Positions 1 to 6,050 of a stretch of DNA of 6,541 bases are shown one piece after another. This DNA comes from an uncultured Pelolinea sp. Its GTDB lineage: Bacteria; Chloroflexota; Anaerolineae; Anaerolineales; Anaerolineaceae. The notes beneath the pieces were generated by a model. It did not search any database. It was not told where the DNA came from and was given only the letters and a program-made list of their open reading frames with translations. A program made the translations under genes and the position numbers. Each line of letters opens with the position of its first letter. The stretch's first letter is position 1. The stretch spans positions 1-6,541 of the forward strand of contig CALGUJ010000301.1 of the NCBI GenBank assembly GCA_937902055.1, read 5' to 3'.

Positions 1-578
1 TTATCGGCGTGAACGGCAGCGGAAAGACCACCCTGCTGCGTTTGTTGGCTGGTAGTCTGCAACCCGACGCTGGCGAGATCCGCAACGTTCCGCGCTTTGA
101 AATGGGCTATATGCCCCAATCGCCCTACGCCTTCGGCTTCAGTGTGCGGAAGAACGTCGAGATCGCGCTGCCCAATTGCCCCAACGCTGAAAGCCTGGCG
201 GGTAAAGCTTTGAAAGCCGTTGGCATGAGCGCGCTGGCTGAGGCGCGCGGCAACCGCCTGTCAGGTGGCGAAACCCAGCGCATGGCTTTCGCGCGTATGA
301 TCGCCCTTCCCCGCAAGTTGCTGCTCCTGGACGAACCCACCTCGGCCACCGACATCCGCGGCACTGACCAGATCGAGAAAACCCTGCTGCGCTATGCCGC
401 CGATACCGGCTGCGCGGTGATCCTCTCCACTCATTCCCCCGCGCAGGCGCTGCGCATGGCTGAAGAAGTTATCTATCTGGACGAAGGTAAAGTAATTGAA
501 GCAGGTCCCGCGGAGGAGCTGCTGCATCATCCGCAGAAGGATAGCACCCGCCTTTTCCTGCAGCATTGGAAAATCTAG
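1..578 (+). CDS. ABC transporter ATP-binding protein, 5'-truncated by window edge (tungstate/molybdate-type importer ATPase likely)
   Basis: This is the nucleotide-binding subunit of an ABC transporter, which would hydrolyse ATP on the cytoplasmic face to drive a membrane permease. The reading frame is open from base 3, and the Walker A motif GVNGSGKTT sits at 6-32, so the N-terminus lies outside the window. The GTG at 9 falls inside Walker A and is not a start. The other motifs follow in the usual order: Q-loop glutamine in YMPQSP (about 117), signature LSGGE (258-272), Walker B LLLLDEP (318-338) with D-loop SATD, and the H-loop histidine in STHSP (about 432). About 191 residues are visible, ending in TAG. 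The short tail after the core (AGPAEELLHHP...) and the lack of a regulatory domain fit the compact anion importers (TupC/PstB-like). The substrate assignment is inference, because the permease and binding protein are not in view. All catalytic motifs are intact. Confidence 0.93.
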   Translation, partial: IGVNGSGKTTLLRLLAGSLQPDAGEIRNVPRFEMGYMPQSPYAFGFSVRKNVEIALPNCPNAESLAGKALKAVGMSALAEARGNRLSGGETQRMAFARMIALPRKLLLLDEPTSATDIRGTDQIEKTLLRYAADTGCAVILSTHSPAQALRMAEEVIYLDEGKVIEAGPAEELLHHPQKDSTRLFLQHWKI

Positions 579-598
579 AAAACATTGTTTCTTCAGTT

Positions 599-2785
599 TT
601 AATTCAGGGATACTTCAACCACAAATCGCTCGCCATTGATCTCAACGTATTGGGATTCTTCACTGTGGGGAATTTGCAGTTCGTCCAATGGATAGATCAC
701 AAAACCATCCTGGTCGTTCAATTGGGGTTTTTCCGCCGCCGGGTATTTGATGATTTCCCAGTCGCAATCCAGGTTGCGCACGTATAAACTCCACGCGAAA
801 TCCTTGCGATCGTCGACGTAGATGCCATCCGAGAAATAGATGGTGTAGTCGCGTTTTTCAGTCCGCCCCTTGTTGGCGTTCAACATGATCTCGGAAAGGG
901 TGTATCCCAGCTTTTGGAAAGTATTCTCCCGCTTCAGAATATCAATGCAATCAATCTCGGCGAACAAGTAGAAAACCGCCAATACGCAGCCTGCGAATTC
1001 GACAGCGCTTTTCCTGCCGTACCACAGAAAATAGGAGTTGCCAAAATACAATATCGCCAGAAAGACCCAGAAAAAGCCCCCCAATTGCTGAATGTAGAAT
1101 CCATCGATGGATATCAGCGGTTCGATGAAGTGATCGCCGAGCGGAATTATTTTCGCGCTGATGATCAGCACATAGCTGAAAACCACCAGTGAAAATTCAA
1201 GCAAGGTGGTGATGCTGAAGAAATGAGCAAATGATCGGTAACGATTTTTACGAAAGCAGCTCATCCCGATAAATCCGGTCAGCAGGAACAAGGGGACGAA
1301 ATAAATCACGTAGCGTCCCATGATCCTTTCGGGCATTTCCAGGTTATAAAAAGCCCGCCAGGAATGCCGCACCACTGCTGCGCTGAATCCCATCAGCAGG
1401 AACAATAACGACCACAACCAGCGGCTGTATTCATCCGTCCCGATTTTTCGCGGATAAAAAACCTGCAAGGAAATAGCAAATACATTCAAGACCGGAGCAG
1501 CCAGAAGGATGAAGTAAGCAAAATAAAGCAGCAGCCAAATCAACAAATTCAGGATGGTGAGCTGCTGCGCGTTCGTGCTGGCTGTGATGCCGAAACCCAG
1601 GCACTCCTTTAGGCTCAAGCCATTATGGATTCCAATGAAAACCCACGGGCTATAGACCATCCCGGTCACGGTCAGAACCAGCAGCGCATGGCCGATTTTC
1701 TTCCAACTCAGGCGAAATATCCCTTTTGCGCCATCAAAAGGCTTCACCCACCAGATCAGGATCAGGAAAGGGATGATCGCCAGGCTGATGAAGCGCGTCA
1801 GGTACAACAGCCCGAAAAATAATCCGGTCAATCCGTCCCACAGCCAGCGTTGCTTTGGATTTTCCGGCAATACAAAAGCCAGGTATAGGCACCATAGCAG
1901 CAACGGGAAATACAGGTTTTCGCTCAGCAGCCGGTTGGGGATCAGGAACTGGAAGGGGATCACGCACACGATGGCGGTCAGGATTAGGCTGTACGTTTGA
2001 TTCAGAAATCTGCGCGCCAGCAAGTACAACGGGAAGACGATGCTGGAAGCAAAAATGGTGTTTAACGCCATGATGCAATGGAAGGTATAGTTCTTTACGA
2101 AATAGGTGAACAGCAGCATCAGGGGGTAAAACAGCGGATAATGCGTGGTGACGTCGTCGGCCGCCGAATAGAATTTGCCTTCGAACAGATAGTAAATCAT
2201 GTTGAAGTACTTGGACTCGCCTACATCTTTATACAACCCGTAAGTCCCCGGCAGGACGAGCATCAGCTTCAGTACAATCGCCCCCAGGAAGATCAACAAA
2301 ACCGGATTCATCTCTTTTATGGAAAGGGGATTCTGCGTTTCATTCGGCTGCCGGATGTGATGAACGCTGTACCAAACCAACAGCATAAAAAAGGTCTGCC
2401 AGGCTAGCGTTTGCAGCCAGAACAAAAACGGTTTTACCCGGTCGAAAAGCATCAGGCGCGCGCCGAACCATTCCGGCGGCTGCGTGAACAACAGGTAGAT
2501 TCCGGCTATCAACAGCACGCAAACGCCCATGGCCGCCCAGATCAACTTTGTGTTTTGCAGTGCGTGTTGGATGCGTTGATGTATTTTTCCGGCCGGGTTG
2601 AGCGACATCCAACTTAGGGTAAGGAGAATTGCCAGGATTATAAGAGTTGCAGAGAGCAGAACCAACCGTTCAATGGAATACCCCAGCAGCACTCCCTCCT
2701 GCGGCAGGGATTTTTCCATCGCGGTATGGATGAACAAACCTAACGTTTCCAGGCTGCAAAAGATCATATATAGTTGAATCCACAT
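599..2785 (-). CDS. GT-C fold (GT39/PMT-like) integral membrane glycosyltransferase
   Basis: This large, very hydrophobic protein has roughly twelve or more predicted membrane spans and a soluble tail of about 115 residues. Numbering is from the longest possible start at 2875. The first large loop carries acidic residues in KDVGES (D217, E219), followed by THYPLFYPL (245-252). A span then ends in ARRF (287-290), with SEN at 318-320 and TR at 360-361, and there is a late PERIMGRY segment (515-522). This order matches PMT/ArnT-like GT-C enzymes, which move a sugar from a polyprenyl-phosphate donor onto an acceptor outside the membrane. The family call is fairly firm; donor and acceptor are unknown. 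I prefer the start at 2785 (728 aa), because GAGGG lies 9 bases upstream, whereas the ATG at 2875 (758 aa) has no ribosome site at normal spacing. An in-frame TAG at 2894-2896 rules out anything longer. No sugar-pathway neighbours are present. It converges on the ABC ATPase with a 20-base gap. Confidence 0.88.
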   Translation of the reverse strand: MWIQLYMIFCSLETLGLFIHTAMEKSLPQEGVLLGYSIERLVLLSATLIILAILLTLSWMSLNPAGKIHQRIQHALQNTKLIWAAMGVCVLLIAGIYLLFTQPPEWFGARLMLFDRVKPFLFWLQTLAWQTFFMLLVWYSVHHIRQPNETQNPLSIKEMNPVLLIFLGAIVLKLMLVLPGTYGLYKDVGESKYFNMIYYLFEGKFYSAADDVTTHYPLFYPLMLLFTYFVKNYTFHCIMALNTIFASSIVFPLYLLARRFLNQTYSLILTAIVCVIPFQFLIPNRLLSENLYFPLLLWCLYLAFVLPENPKQRWLWDGLTGLFFGLLYLTRFISLAIIPFLILIWWVKPFDGAKGIFRLSWKKIGHALLVLTVTGMVYSPWVFIGIHNGLSLKECLGFGITASTNAQQLTILNLLIWLLLYFAYFILLAAPVLNVFAISLQVFYPRKIGTDEYSRWLWSLLFLLMGFSAAVVRHSWRAFYNLEMPERIMGRYVIYFVPLFLLTGFIGMSCFRKNRYRSFAHFFSITTLLEFSLVVFSYVLIISAKIIPLGDHFIEPLISIDGFYIQQLGGFFWVFLAILYFGNSYFLWYGRKSAVEFAGCVLAVFYLFAEIDCIDILKRENTFQKLGYTLSEIMLNANKGRTEKRDYTIYFSDGIYVDDRKDFAWSLYVRNLDCDWEIIKYPAAEKPQLNDQDGFVIYPLDELQIPHSEESQYVEINGERFVVEVSLN

Positions 2786-2794
2786 GCGCGGCTG

Positions 2795-2799
2795 CCCTC
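2795..2799 (-). promoter_or_regulatory. Ribosome binding site deciding the start of the GT-C gene
   Basis: On the minus strand GAGGG occurs 9 bases before the ATG at 2785-2783. The longer candidate ATG at 2875 is preceded only by AGAAGA and GAGAGG elements, about 17 or more bases away. This supports the shorter protein, but the choice is inference. Confidence 0.5.
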
Positions 2800-2893
2800 G
2801 AATTTTCGCGAAACTATTTACAGATTGATTAACTAAAGAAACGTCAGGTTTTTTCTGCCGTAGAAGTAATACCATTATTTTAACGCTGTTCTT

Positions 2894-2915
2894 CTATCCT
2901 CTCATCCGATAGAGG
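2894..2915. repeat. Overlapping inverted repeats in the divergent intergenic region
   Basis: Two short dyads overlap here: CTATC (2894-2898) with GATAG (2908-2912), and CCTCT (2898-2902) with AGAGG (2911-2915). Neither arm is followed by a T-run on either strand, so this is not a terminator. It lies between the GT-C gene and the TetR gene, so a protein-binding site is possible. The arms are only 5 bp and could be chance. Confidence 0.3.
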
Positions 2916-2961
2916 AAAAACTGATGCTTTCCATGAGATTGAAATCCTTCAATTTAAATTA

Positions 2962-2970
2962 TGTTATAAT
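2962..2970 (+). promoter_or_regulatory. Extended -10 promoter for the TetR-ABC operon
   Basis: The sequence TGTTATAAT gives a perfect TATAAT (2965-2970) preceded by the TG of an extended -10 element. A TTGAAA hexamer at 2939-2944 resembles a -35 box, but its 20-base spacer is too long for good use, so the extended -10 probably carries recognition. Transcription would start near 2977, leaving a leader of about 40 bases before the TetR start codon at 3017. The surrounding bases are very AT-rich. Confidence 0.65.
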
Positions 2971-2974
2971 TCTG

Positions 2975-2997
2975 TGACTGTTATTCTTATTTAGTCA
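2975..2997. promoter_or_regulatory. Candidate TetR operator (inverted repeat over the transcription start)
   Basis: TGACT (2975-2979) and AGTCA (2993-2997) form an inverted repeat with a 13-base centre. It begins 5 bases after the -10 box and spans the expected transcription start. A repressor bound here would block initiation, the usual autoregulation arrangement of TetR-family genes with their target operon. The arms are only 5 bp and the centre is not symmetric, so this is a position-based inference. Confidence 0.35.
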
Positions 2998-3016
2998 TAT
3001 AGTATCTGAGGTTAGT

Positions 3017-3634
3017 ATGCCAAAGCCCTTTTCGGAACAGGAAAAACAGATTATTCAACAAAGATTGCTGATCAAAGGCCATGAATTGTTCGGCAAGTAC
3101 GGTTTGAAAAAAGTAAACGTCGAAGAACTGGCGAAGGCGGCCAATATCTCCAAAGGAGCCTTTTACCAATTTTTCGAATCGAAAGAAGCGCTTTTCATGG
3201 ATGTGGTGGAAGAAGTTGAGAAAAAGTACCGTGTCCAATTATTGGAAGAAATCGACTTGCCCGGCTCTTCTCCGCATATACGCTTTCGATCGATCCTTGA
3301 AAAATCGTTATCGCTTTGGCAGGAAATCCCCCTGTTGCAGTTTTTCGCCAGCAGCGATTACGACCTGCTGCTGCGCCGCATCCCAACTGACAGGTTGCAA
3401 TCTCATTTCGCAAGCGATCAATTGTTTATCGAACAATTTGTCGCGCACTGCCTTGAAGCCGGTATTCCGCTTAAGGTCAATGCCGGTCGCTTCATGAATC
3501 TCCTTTATACCCTCCTTCTGGTCGTCATGCATCGAAATGATTTCGGCGAAGGGGTTCTGGATGAAACCTTCGACTTGATGCTGGATATGATCACTGCCTA
3601 TTGCCTGGGCGAAATCCCCTCATTGCCGGTTTAA
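3017..3634 (+). CDS. TetR/AcrR-family transcriptional regulator
   Basis: This 205-residue protein has the usual TetR-family length and all-helical look. The N-terminal DNA-binding domain covers about residues 10-55. Its helix-turn-helix reads VEELAKAANISKGAFYQFF (35-53), followed by the family-typical SKEALF (55-60). The remainder is a helical, ligand-sensing and dimerisation region whose ligand cannot be read from sequence. The ATG at 3017 has a TGAGGT ribosome site with a short 4-base spacer. The gene follows an extended -10 promoter and lies 30 bases upstream of the ABC ATPase gene, so it is probably the first gene of that operon. By family precedent it would be a repressor that is released when a toxic compound binds, switching on the transporter behind it. 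The family call is firm; the partner and ligand are inferred. Confidence 0.94.
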   Translation: MPKPFSEQEKQIIQQRLLIKGHELFGKYGLKKVNVEELAKAANISKGAFYQFFESKEALFMDVVEEVEKKYRVQLLEEIDLPGSSPHIRFRSILEKSLSLWQEIPLLQFFASSDYDLLLRRIPTDRLQSHFASDQLFIEQFVAHCLEAGIPLKVNAGRFMNLLYTLLLVVMHRNDFGEGVLDETFDLMLDMITAYCLGEIPSLPV

Positions 3635-3664
3635 CTTCCGGATTAATTCTTCTGGAGTATAAAA

Positions 3665-4579
3665 ATGAATTGCATTATTGAAACACGTCATTTAGGAAAA
3701 CACTTTGGCAGGGTCGCTGCCGTGGATGACCTCAACTTGAATGTCGCCGAGGGTGAGATCTACGCCTTCCTCGGGCTCAATGGCGCCGGGAAAACGACAT
3801 CCATTCGCATGTTGTTGGGCATGATCAAACCCACCACCGGTTCTGCCAGAATCCTGCAGACTGAGATCAAAATGGGCAGCCGCCATCCCTGGGCCGGGGT
3901 TGGTTACCTGGTGGAAATACCCTATGCCTATCCGGAGTTGACCGTACAAGAGAACCTTGAGATTTCCCGCCGGCTGCATCCCGGCACAGCTCCTGCAGCC
4001 GTCACCCGAATTATCGAACAATTGGGATTATCGGAATATGCGCAGCGCCGCGCGGGAACGCTTTCACAAGGCAACGCCCAGCGATTGGGTCTCGCGAAAG
4101 CCATGCTGCACCATCCCCGCCTGCTGCTCCTGGATGAACCTGCCAATGGGTTGGACCCGGCCGGCATTGTTGAGATTCGGGAACTCCTTCTCGATCTATC
4201 CCACAACCACGGCGTCACGATTTTCATGTCCAGCCACATCCTGGCCGAGGTTTCCCTCCTGGCTGATCGCATCGGGATCATTCACCAGGGGCATTTGATC
4301 CAGGAGTTGGATAAAACCACTCTTGAAATGAATCGCCGGAAAAAACTGGTTGTAAAAACCCGTAGCGCCGAAAATATATTGTCGGTTCTAAATGCTTGCG
4401 GCCTACACGCGGCGCCCAATCCAGATGGCTTTTATGAATCTGTAAGTCGCTACGGGATTGAACATCCGGATGAGATTGCGCAAAAGTTGGTGCAGGCAGA
4501 TCTCCCGCCTGTCCACCTGACCGTTGAAGAAGAAAATTTGGAGAACTATTTTCTTCGCTTGATTGGCTTGGAGGATTAA
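3665..4579 (+). CDS. ABC transporter ATP-binding protein, BcrA/antibiotic-efflux type
   Basis: This 304-residue cytoplasmic ATPase subunit probably powers the permease encoded immediately downstream. Walker A is GLNGAGKTT (37-45), Walker B is LLLLDEP (153-159), the D-loop is GLDPAG (162-167) and the H-loop histidine is H191 in SSHIL. Two positions depart from textbook form. The signature reads LSQGN (133-137) rather than LSGGQ, and the Q-loop position is a glutamate in GYLVE (E84). Both are familiar in the bacitracin/lantibiotic-export subfamily, so the protein is probably active. About 90 residues after the core form a C-terminal domain typical of that group. A GGAG site lies 7 bases before the ATG at 3665. 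The permease gene starts 3 bases after the stop codon, which implies translational coupling. Export of a peptide antibiotic or other drug is inference; ABC-2 systems also export lipids and polysaccharides. Confidence 0.93.
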   Translation: MNCIIETRHLGKHFGRVAAVDDLNLNVAEGEIYAFLGLNGAGKTTSIRMLLGMIKPTTGSARILQTEIKMGSRHPWAGVGYLVEIPYAYPELTVQENLEISRRLHPGTAPAAVTRIIEQLGLSEYAQRRAGTLSQGNAQRLGLAKAMLHHPRLLLLDEPANGLDPAGIVEIRELLLDLSHNHGVTIFMSSHILAEVSLLADRIGIIHQGHLIQELDKTTLEMNRRKKLVVKTRSAENILSVLNACGLHAAPNPDGFYESVSRYGIEHPDEIAQKLVQADLPPVHLTVEEENLENYFLRLIGLED

Positions 4580-4582
4580 AGA

Positions 4583-5356
4583 ATGAACGAGTTGAAGGAT
4601 ATGATCTGGGTTGAGTTGCGCAAAGCGGTCAGGTCGCGCGTTCCCTGGTTGACCGGGGTTGGTTTTCTCATTTTGCCGTTAATGTGCAGTTTTTTGTTTT
4701 TCATTTATAAGAATCCAGCCTTGTCGCAGGAGCTTGGTTTAATCGGGACAAAAGCAAACCTGGTTATCGGCGAGGTCAGTTGGGCTTCTTATTTGAAACT
4801 CGTAAAAGAAGCATTTGCGATGGGAGGATTTTTTATCATCTGTCTGATGATCAGCTGGATATTTGGCCGGGAATTCACAGACCATACCGTAAAAGACCTT
4901 TTGGCTGTCCCCGTACACCGCTTTCACATCCTGGCCGGCAAGATGATCACAGTCGCAATTTGGTATGCGATCGTCGTTGCCGTATCCTGCCCACTCAGTT
5001 TGCTGATGGGAATCTTTATCCATCTGCCCGATTTTTCCACCAACCTGTTGCTGAGCGAATGTATCAATCTTTTATACATCGCGCTCTTGAATATCCTGGT
5101 GATGATCCCCTTCGCTTATCTTGCCAGCGTAGGGCATGGCGTTCTGCTTTCATTTGGAGTTGCCATTGCCGCCATCATCCTGGCAAATATCTTCATCGTC
5201 ATCGGTTATGCCGAATTCTTCCCCTGGGCGATTCCCGGTCTTTTTTCGCAGGGAACGCCTTTGACAACCATCAGCCTGTCCACCATATGGTTAACCGCCC
5301 TGATTGGCCTGCTCATCACGGTCCTTTGGTGGATGCACGCCGATCAAAGCCGTTAA
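4583..5356 (+). CDS. ABC-2 type transporter permease subunit
   Basis: This 257-residue membrane protein has about six predicted spans, near residues 22-42, 78-95, 122-145, 158-180, 186-208 and 233-252. That is the usual layout of an ABC-2 permease. The stretch WIFGREFTDHTVKDLLAVPV (92-111), after the second span, matches the conserved cytoplasmic coupling segment of the BcrB/NatB-like and YhgE-like permeases (FGREyxdxTxKxLLxxPV). The N-terminus ELRKAVRSRVPW is basic and cytoplasmic. GGAGG (4570-4574) lies 8 bases before the ATG and overlaps the end of the ATPase gene, so the two are coupled. The protein presumably dimerises and pairs with the upstream ATPase as an exporter. There is no separate substrate-binding protein, which fits export. 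The substrate is unknown. A strong terminator follows, making this the last gene of the operon. Confidence 0.9.
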   Translation: MNELKDMIWVELRKAVRSRVPWLTGVGFLILPLMCSFLFFIYKNPALSQELGLIGTKANLVIGEVSWASYLKLVKEAFAMGGFFIICLMISWIFGREFTDHTVKDLLAVPVHRFHILAGKMITVAIWYAIVVAVSCPLSLLMGIFIHLPDFSTNLLLSECINLLYIALLNILVMIPFAYLASVGHGVLLSFGVAIAAIILANIFIVIGYAEFFPWAIPGLFSQGTPLTTISLSTIWLTALIGLLITVLWWMHADQSR

Positions 5357-5368
5357 TTCCTTTTAGCG

Positions 5369-5417
5369 AAACACCTGCCTGGCGTTGAATCTTTTTACCG
5401 GGCAGGTGTTTTCTTTT
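5369..5417 (+). terminator. Rho-independent terminator of the TetR-ABC operon
   Basis: AAACACCTGCC (5369-5379) pairs with GGCAGGTGTTT (5401-5411). Three further pairs, one of them G-U, bring the stem to 14 bp around a 15-base loop. A TTCTTTT run follows on the plus strand. It starts 13 bases after the permease stop codon. Read on the minus strand, the stem is followed only by TTTCGCTAAAA, so termination of the convergent flavodoxin-like gene here would be weaker. Confidence 0.85.
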
Positions 5418-5440
5418 GCCTTCAGTTAACAAGGAAATTT

Positions 5441-5905
5441 TTACTGGGTAGAAAGCGATTTCGCCCACTCCACCGCCCGCTCCAGCTCGCCATCAGCCAA
5501 CGGCCCCTCGGACTCCTCGACGAAAAATCCCGCCGTGGGTTCAACGAACTGACCGCCTTTCTTGACCAGCATCTTGGCCAGAACCACGTCAGCGTAACCC
5601 ATGTGTTTGGCCATAAAAGTCAGTAACTTGTTATTCACCTTCTGCACATCCATGCGCGTGTCGAAGGCCGCTACTTTGATTCCTTTGAGTGCCCCATCCG
5701 GCAAATTCTTAAGAAACTTGGTGATGACCTCAGTCGGGCGGAACGCGCGCGTGGGAGAAGCCGCTACCAGCAATTCAACTCCGCCTAGCTGCTCCGCCCT
5801 CGCGTCCGCGGCCTCAATCAAATCCGCGCCCAGTGTTTTAGCCACTGCCTGCGCAATCTTTTCCGTGTTTCCAAAATATGTCTCGTAAATAACCAATGAT
5901 TTCAT
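5441..5905 (-). CDS. Flavodoxin-family protein
   Basis: This is a 154-residue protein of single-domain flavodoxin size, which would bind FMN and act as a cytoplasmic one- or two-electron carrier. The first strand and phosphate-binding loop read MKSLVIYETYFGNTEKIA, with ETYFGNT (8-14) at the position of the classical T/S-x-T-G-x-T loop. The second FMN loop corresponds to AASPTRAFRPTE (48-59), and a later strand runs KVAAFDTRM (77-85). The start at 5905 is set by GGGAGG 5 bases upstream and by the beginning of family homology. The frame stays open upstream to 6232, but that stretch runs antisense through the start of the divergent nitroreductase gene and does not resemble flavodoxin. There is no membrane segment or signal peptide. 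The redox partner is unknown; the divergent nitroreductase-like gene is a candidate by position only. Confidence 0.9.
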   Translation of the reverse strand: MKSLVIYETYFGNTEKIAQAVAKTLGADLIEAADARAEQLGGVELLVAASPTRAFRPTEVITKFLKNLPDGALKGIKVAAFDTRMDVQKVNNKLLTFMAKHMGYADVVLAKMLVKKGGQFVEPTAGFFVEESEGPLADGELERAVEWAKSLSTQ

Positions 5906-5910
5906 GGCTG

Positions 5911-5916
5911 CCTCCC
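5911..5916 (-). promoter_or_regulatory. Ribosome binding site fixing the flavodoxin start
   Basis: GGGAGG on the minus strand lies 5 bases before the ATG at 5905-5903. It supports the 154-residue form over the 263-residue open frame. Confidence 0.75.
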
Positions 5917-5924
5917 AAACTTGA

Positions 5925-5942
5925 ATGGTTGATTTAAACCAT
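5925..5942. repeat. Inverted repeat upstream of the flavodoxin gene
   Basis: ATGGTT (5925-5930) and AACCAT (5937-5942) form perfect 6-bp arms around a 6-base centre. The site lies 20 bases upstream of the flavodoxin start codon, just before its ribosome site. It could be an operator or a small leader hairpin. No T-run follows on either strand, so it is not a terminator. Confidence 0.4.
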
Positions 5943-5994
5943 ATACGGAAAACCAAAATAAAAGTCGTGCCTTTCCCGCCTATTTGCGCAAGAT

Positions 5995-6021
5995 TCATTA
6001 TAATGAGCGTATTCCGGAATA
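5995..6021. promoter_or_regulatory. Divergent control region: palindromic -10 box plus a second perfect palindrome
   Basis: TCATTATAATGA (5995-6006) is a perfect 12-bp palindrome that contains TATAAT at 5999-6004 on the plus strand. Because of the symmetry it also contains TATAAT on the minus strand (6002-5997). It could therefore serve as the -10 box for both the nitroreductase gene and the flavodoxin gene. TATTCCGGAATA (6010-6021) is a second perfect 12-bp palindrome, centred 15 bp away and lying over the expected plus-strand transcription start. No convincing -35 box is seen in either direction, which suggests activator dependence or a weak core promoter. The palindromes are seen directly; their regulatory role is inferred. 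Confidence 0.5.
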
Positions 6022-6050
6022 AGAATAAAGGGAGATTACAGGAGAATAAA

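Noticed and set aside
571..598. Possible terminator between the convergent ABC ATPase and GT-C genes
   Set aside because: AGAAAAC-ATT-GTTTCT can form only a weak, bulged, AT-rich 6-bp stem and is not followed by a proper T-run.
1734..2078. Minus-strand 114-codon frame and several plus-strand frames inside the GT-C gene
   Set aside because: They are out of frame with the long hydrophobic protein and show no domain, no good ribosome site and no consistent composition.
3626..3641. CCGG...CCGG repeat between the TetR gene and the ATPase gene
   Set aside because: The arms are only 4 bp, there is no T-run, and it overlaps the TetR stop region; probably chance.
1..4579. The two ABC ATPases as one transporter system
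   Set aside because: They belong to different subfamilies (importer-like and BcrA exporter-like) and are separated by a long gene on the opposite strand.
4780..5388. Plus-strand open frame of 202 codons inside the permease gene
   Set aside because: Its translation is low-complexity, rich in R, H and P, and overlaps a clear membrane permease in another frame.
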